DNA from: UBA9715 sp045614225
Lineage (GTDB): Bacteria; Actinomycetota; Coriobacteriia; Coriobacteriales; Eggerthellaceae
Direction of reading: 5' to 3'
DNA: 5,792 nucleotides
Assembly (NCBI GenBank): GCA_045614225.1
Contig: JAZLCO010000086.1
Span: 1-5,792 of the forward strand
Shown piece after piece: positions 4,509-5,792 of this stretch (the stretch's first letter is position 1; each line of letters starts with the position of its first letter). The translations under genes were made by a program, and so were the position numbers. A model generated the notes under the pieces. The model did not search any database and was not told the origin of the DNA. It was given only the letters and a program-made list of their open reading frames with translations.

Positions 4509-5630
4509 ATGGGCAAAGCCGTCAAGCGTGTTCTTGCAGTGCTCCTCACTATCATCCTGTTGGTCGTGGTCGTCGTGGGATGCTACATCGCCTACCTGAT
4601 GATCACCTACAACCGCATCGCCGACAAACAGCCTATCGACATCGACAACAATGTGGCTGAAGTTGCGTTGCAGGTGGACCAGGAATACACCGCGACCACC
4701 TACAACATCGGGTTCGGCGCCTACACGCCCGATTACACGTTCTTCATGGACGAAGGCATCATGGAGGACGGCACGCACAAGGTGGGCGCGCATTCCGTTG
4801 CTGCGAGCGAAGAAAGCGTGCGCGCTTGCACCCAGGGCTCCATCGATTTGATTCGCGAGATCAATCCTGATTTCGCGCTGTTCCAAGAGGTCGATACCGA
4901 CTCGACGCGCAGTTACAATGTGGATCAGAAGGCGGCCATCGAGCAAGCCTTCCCCAACATGGGCTCGGCGTTTGCCGTGAACTTCCACTCGTCGTTCCTC
5001 GCGTATCCGATTCCCGAGATGCACGGCATCGTGAATGCCGGCCTGCTGTCGCTTTCCGACACGCGCGTGCAATCCGCCGTGCGTCGCAGCTTCCCAGTTG
5101 ACGATGGGTTCCCGACGAAGTTCTTCGATCTGGACCGTTGCTTCCTCATCGAGCGCATCCCCGTTTCCAATGGGGCTGACCTCGTGCTCATCAACAACCA
5201 TATGTCCGCCTACGACGAAGGTGGCAAGATTCGCGCGCAGCAGCTCGAGCTGCTGACCGGCGTGATGAAGTCCGAGGCGGAAGCGGGCAACTACGTGATT
5301 GTCGGCGGCGACTGGAATCATGCGTTGTGCGGAAGCGCGGAGATGTACCCGTCTCAGGCGCAAGTCCCACCATGGGTCGCGACCTTCGATGATCGCCTGT
5401 TGCCTGAAGGCTTCACGGTTGTTGCAGCTGACAACTTGGCCGAGGTTCCCACGTGCCGCAACAACGACATCCCCTACGAGAAGGGCGTGACGTACGTGAC
5501 GACGGTCGATGGCTTTATCGTGTCATCGAATGTTGAGGCACATGCGCTCAACATTGACGCGGGATTCAAATACAGCGACCATAACCCCGTGCTGCTGACG
5601 TTCAAGCTGCTGCCTCCGACGGCAGGGTAG
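4509..5630 (+). CDS. Membrane-anchored endonuclease/exonuclease/phosphatase (EEP) family protein
   Basis: This 373-residue protein belongs to the DNase I-like metal-dependent phosphoesterase fold. An N-terminal basic stretch (KAVKR) precedes one long hydrophobic helix (about residues 8-33, rich in L/V/I), so the catalytic domain is probably anchored outside the cytoplasmic membrane; there is no lipobox. The EEP motifs appear in order: TYNIGFG (metal-site Asn, about N66), LFQEVD (metal-binding Glu, about E127), NNHMSAY (His, about H231), GGDWNH (Asp/Asn, about D268 and N270), TVDGFIVS (about D334) and YSDHNPVLLTF (catalytic Asp-His, about D357/H358). All key residues are present, so it should be active. 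The substrate is open: nucleic acid, phospholipid head groups and sugar or inositol phosphates are all used in this superfamily. I choose ATG 4509 because GGAG at 4500-4503 gives a 5-bp spacer; a GTG at 4503 is an alternative only two codons longer. It has its own promoter and no evident tie to the folate genes. Confidence 0.9.
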   Translation: MGKAVKRVLAVLLTIILLVVVVVGCYIAYLMITYNRIADKQPIDIDNNVAEVALQVDQEYTATTYNIGFGAYTPDYTFFMDEGIMEDGTHKVGAHSVAASEESVRACTQGSIDLIREINPDFALFQEVDTDSTRSYNVDQKAAIEQAFPNMGSAFAVNFHSSFLAYPIPEMHGIVNAGLLSLSDTRVQSAVRRSFPVDDGFPTKFFDLDRCFLIERIPVSNGADLVLINNHMSAYDEGGKIRAQQLELLTGVMKSEAEAGNYVIVGGDWNHALCGSAEMYPSQAQVPPWVATFDDRLLPEGFTVVAADNLAEVPTCRNNDIPYEKGVTYVTTVDGFIVSSNVEAHALNIDAGFKYSDHNPVLLTFKLLPPTAG

Positions 5631-5703
5631 AGGGCGCAAGGAGCCTTTGATAGTTTCTCTTGAAGTTGTGGTGTAGTTTGCCGTGTCATCGTTATCGTCC
5701 GAA

Positions 5704-5792
5704 ATGAAAGATCTACCCGGTTTGGGCGAGTTAGCGCTCGACGCCTTCAGGCGTGGAGCCACTGCCGACGACGCCTTCAGCATGTTCGTCGA
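5704..5792 (+). CDS. Start of an unrecognised gene, cut by window end
   Basis: An open frame begins at ATG 5704 and runs to the window edge (29 complete codons): MKDLPGLGELALDAFRRGAT, then ADDAFSMFV. An in-frame GTG at 5683 would add seven residues (MSSLSSE); an in-frame TAG at 5674 bounds the frame. Neither start has a good Shine-Dalgarno site. TTGATA at 5647-5652 could be a -35, but no clear -10 follows at normal spacing. Codon choice is GC-rich like its neighbours in most positions. DAF recurs ten residues apart, from the 12-bp direct repeat CGACGCCTTCAG at 5739-5750 and 5769-5780. Too little is present to name a family; it could also be a spurious frame. Confidence 0.4.
   Translation, partial: MKDLPGLGELALDAFRRGATADDAFSMFV

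Noticed and set aside
4461..5363. Long minus-strand open frame (300 codons) opposite the EEP gene
   Set aside because: Composition is typical of an antisense shadow, while the plus-strand protein carries a full set of EEP motifs, a promoter and a ribosome site.

Overview
The window is GC-rich, gene-dense bacterial chromosome. GC-rich codon use, strong GGAG-type ribosome binding sites, a TTG start and the general look of the proteins suggest a Coriobacteriia-type actinobacterium (Eggerthella/Slackia relatives). That placement is an impression from protein and codon style, not a computed result. I see no mobile element, CRISPR array, tRNA or rRNA. Most of the content is ordinary one-carbon/folate metabolism and transport.

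Layout: (1) 1-308, + strand, the C-terminal end of an MFS transporter whose start lies outside the window. (2) 309-452, a short convergent gap with no clear terminator. (3) 453-1427, - strand, an EamA/DMT-type ten-helix transporter, probably starting at a TTG codon. (4) 1452-1524, just upstream of that start, a perfect 30-bp inverted repeat in which each arm is itself a near-palindrome. It looks like two mirror-image operators placed 44 bp centre to centre. (5) 1533-1572, the intrinsic terminator of glyA. (6) 1583-2824, - strand, glyA (serine hydroxymethyltransferase). (7) 2825-3154, a 330-bp divergent control region with two dyads, a foldable glyA leader and the folE -10 box. (8) 3155-3739, + strand, folE (GTP cyclohydrolase I), followed after 10 bp by (9) 3750-4349, a 5-formyltetrahydrofolate cyclo-ligase, presumably in the same operon. 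(10) 4350-4508, a gap with a near-identical 17-bp direct repeat, a hairpin and a promoter. (11) 4509-5630, + strand, a membrane-anchored endonuclease/exonuclease/phosphatase (EEP) family protein. (12) From about 5704, the start of another + strand gene cut by the window end.

How the genes fit: glyA uses tetrahydrofolate to make glycine and 5,10-methylene-THF. folE commits GTP to pterin synthesis, usually for folate. The cyclo-ligase recycles 5-formyl-THF, which SHMT makes as a side product and which inhibits SHMT. The divergent glyA / folE-cyclo-ligase arrangement is therefore a coherent folate unit with a shared control region. The flanking MFS and DMT transporters and the EEP protein have no visible link to it. 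The most unusual item is the duplicated palindromic operator in front of the DMT transporter; no novel multi-gene system is evident.
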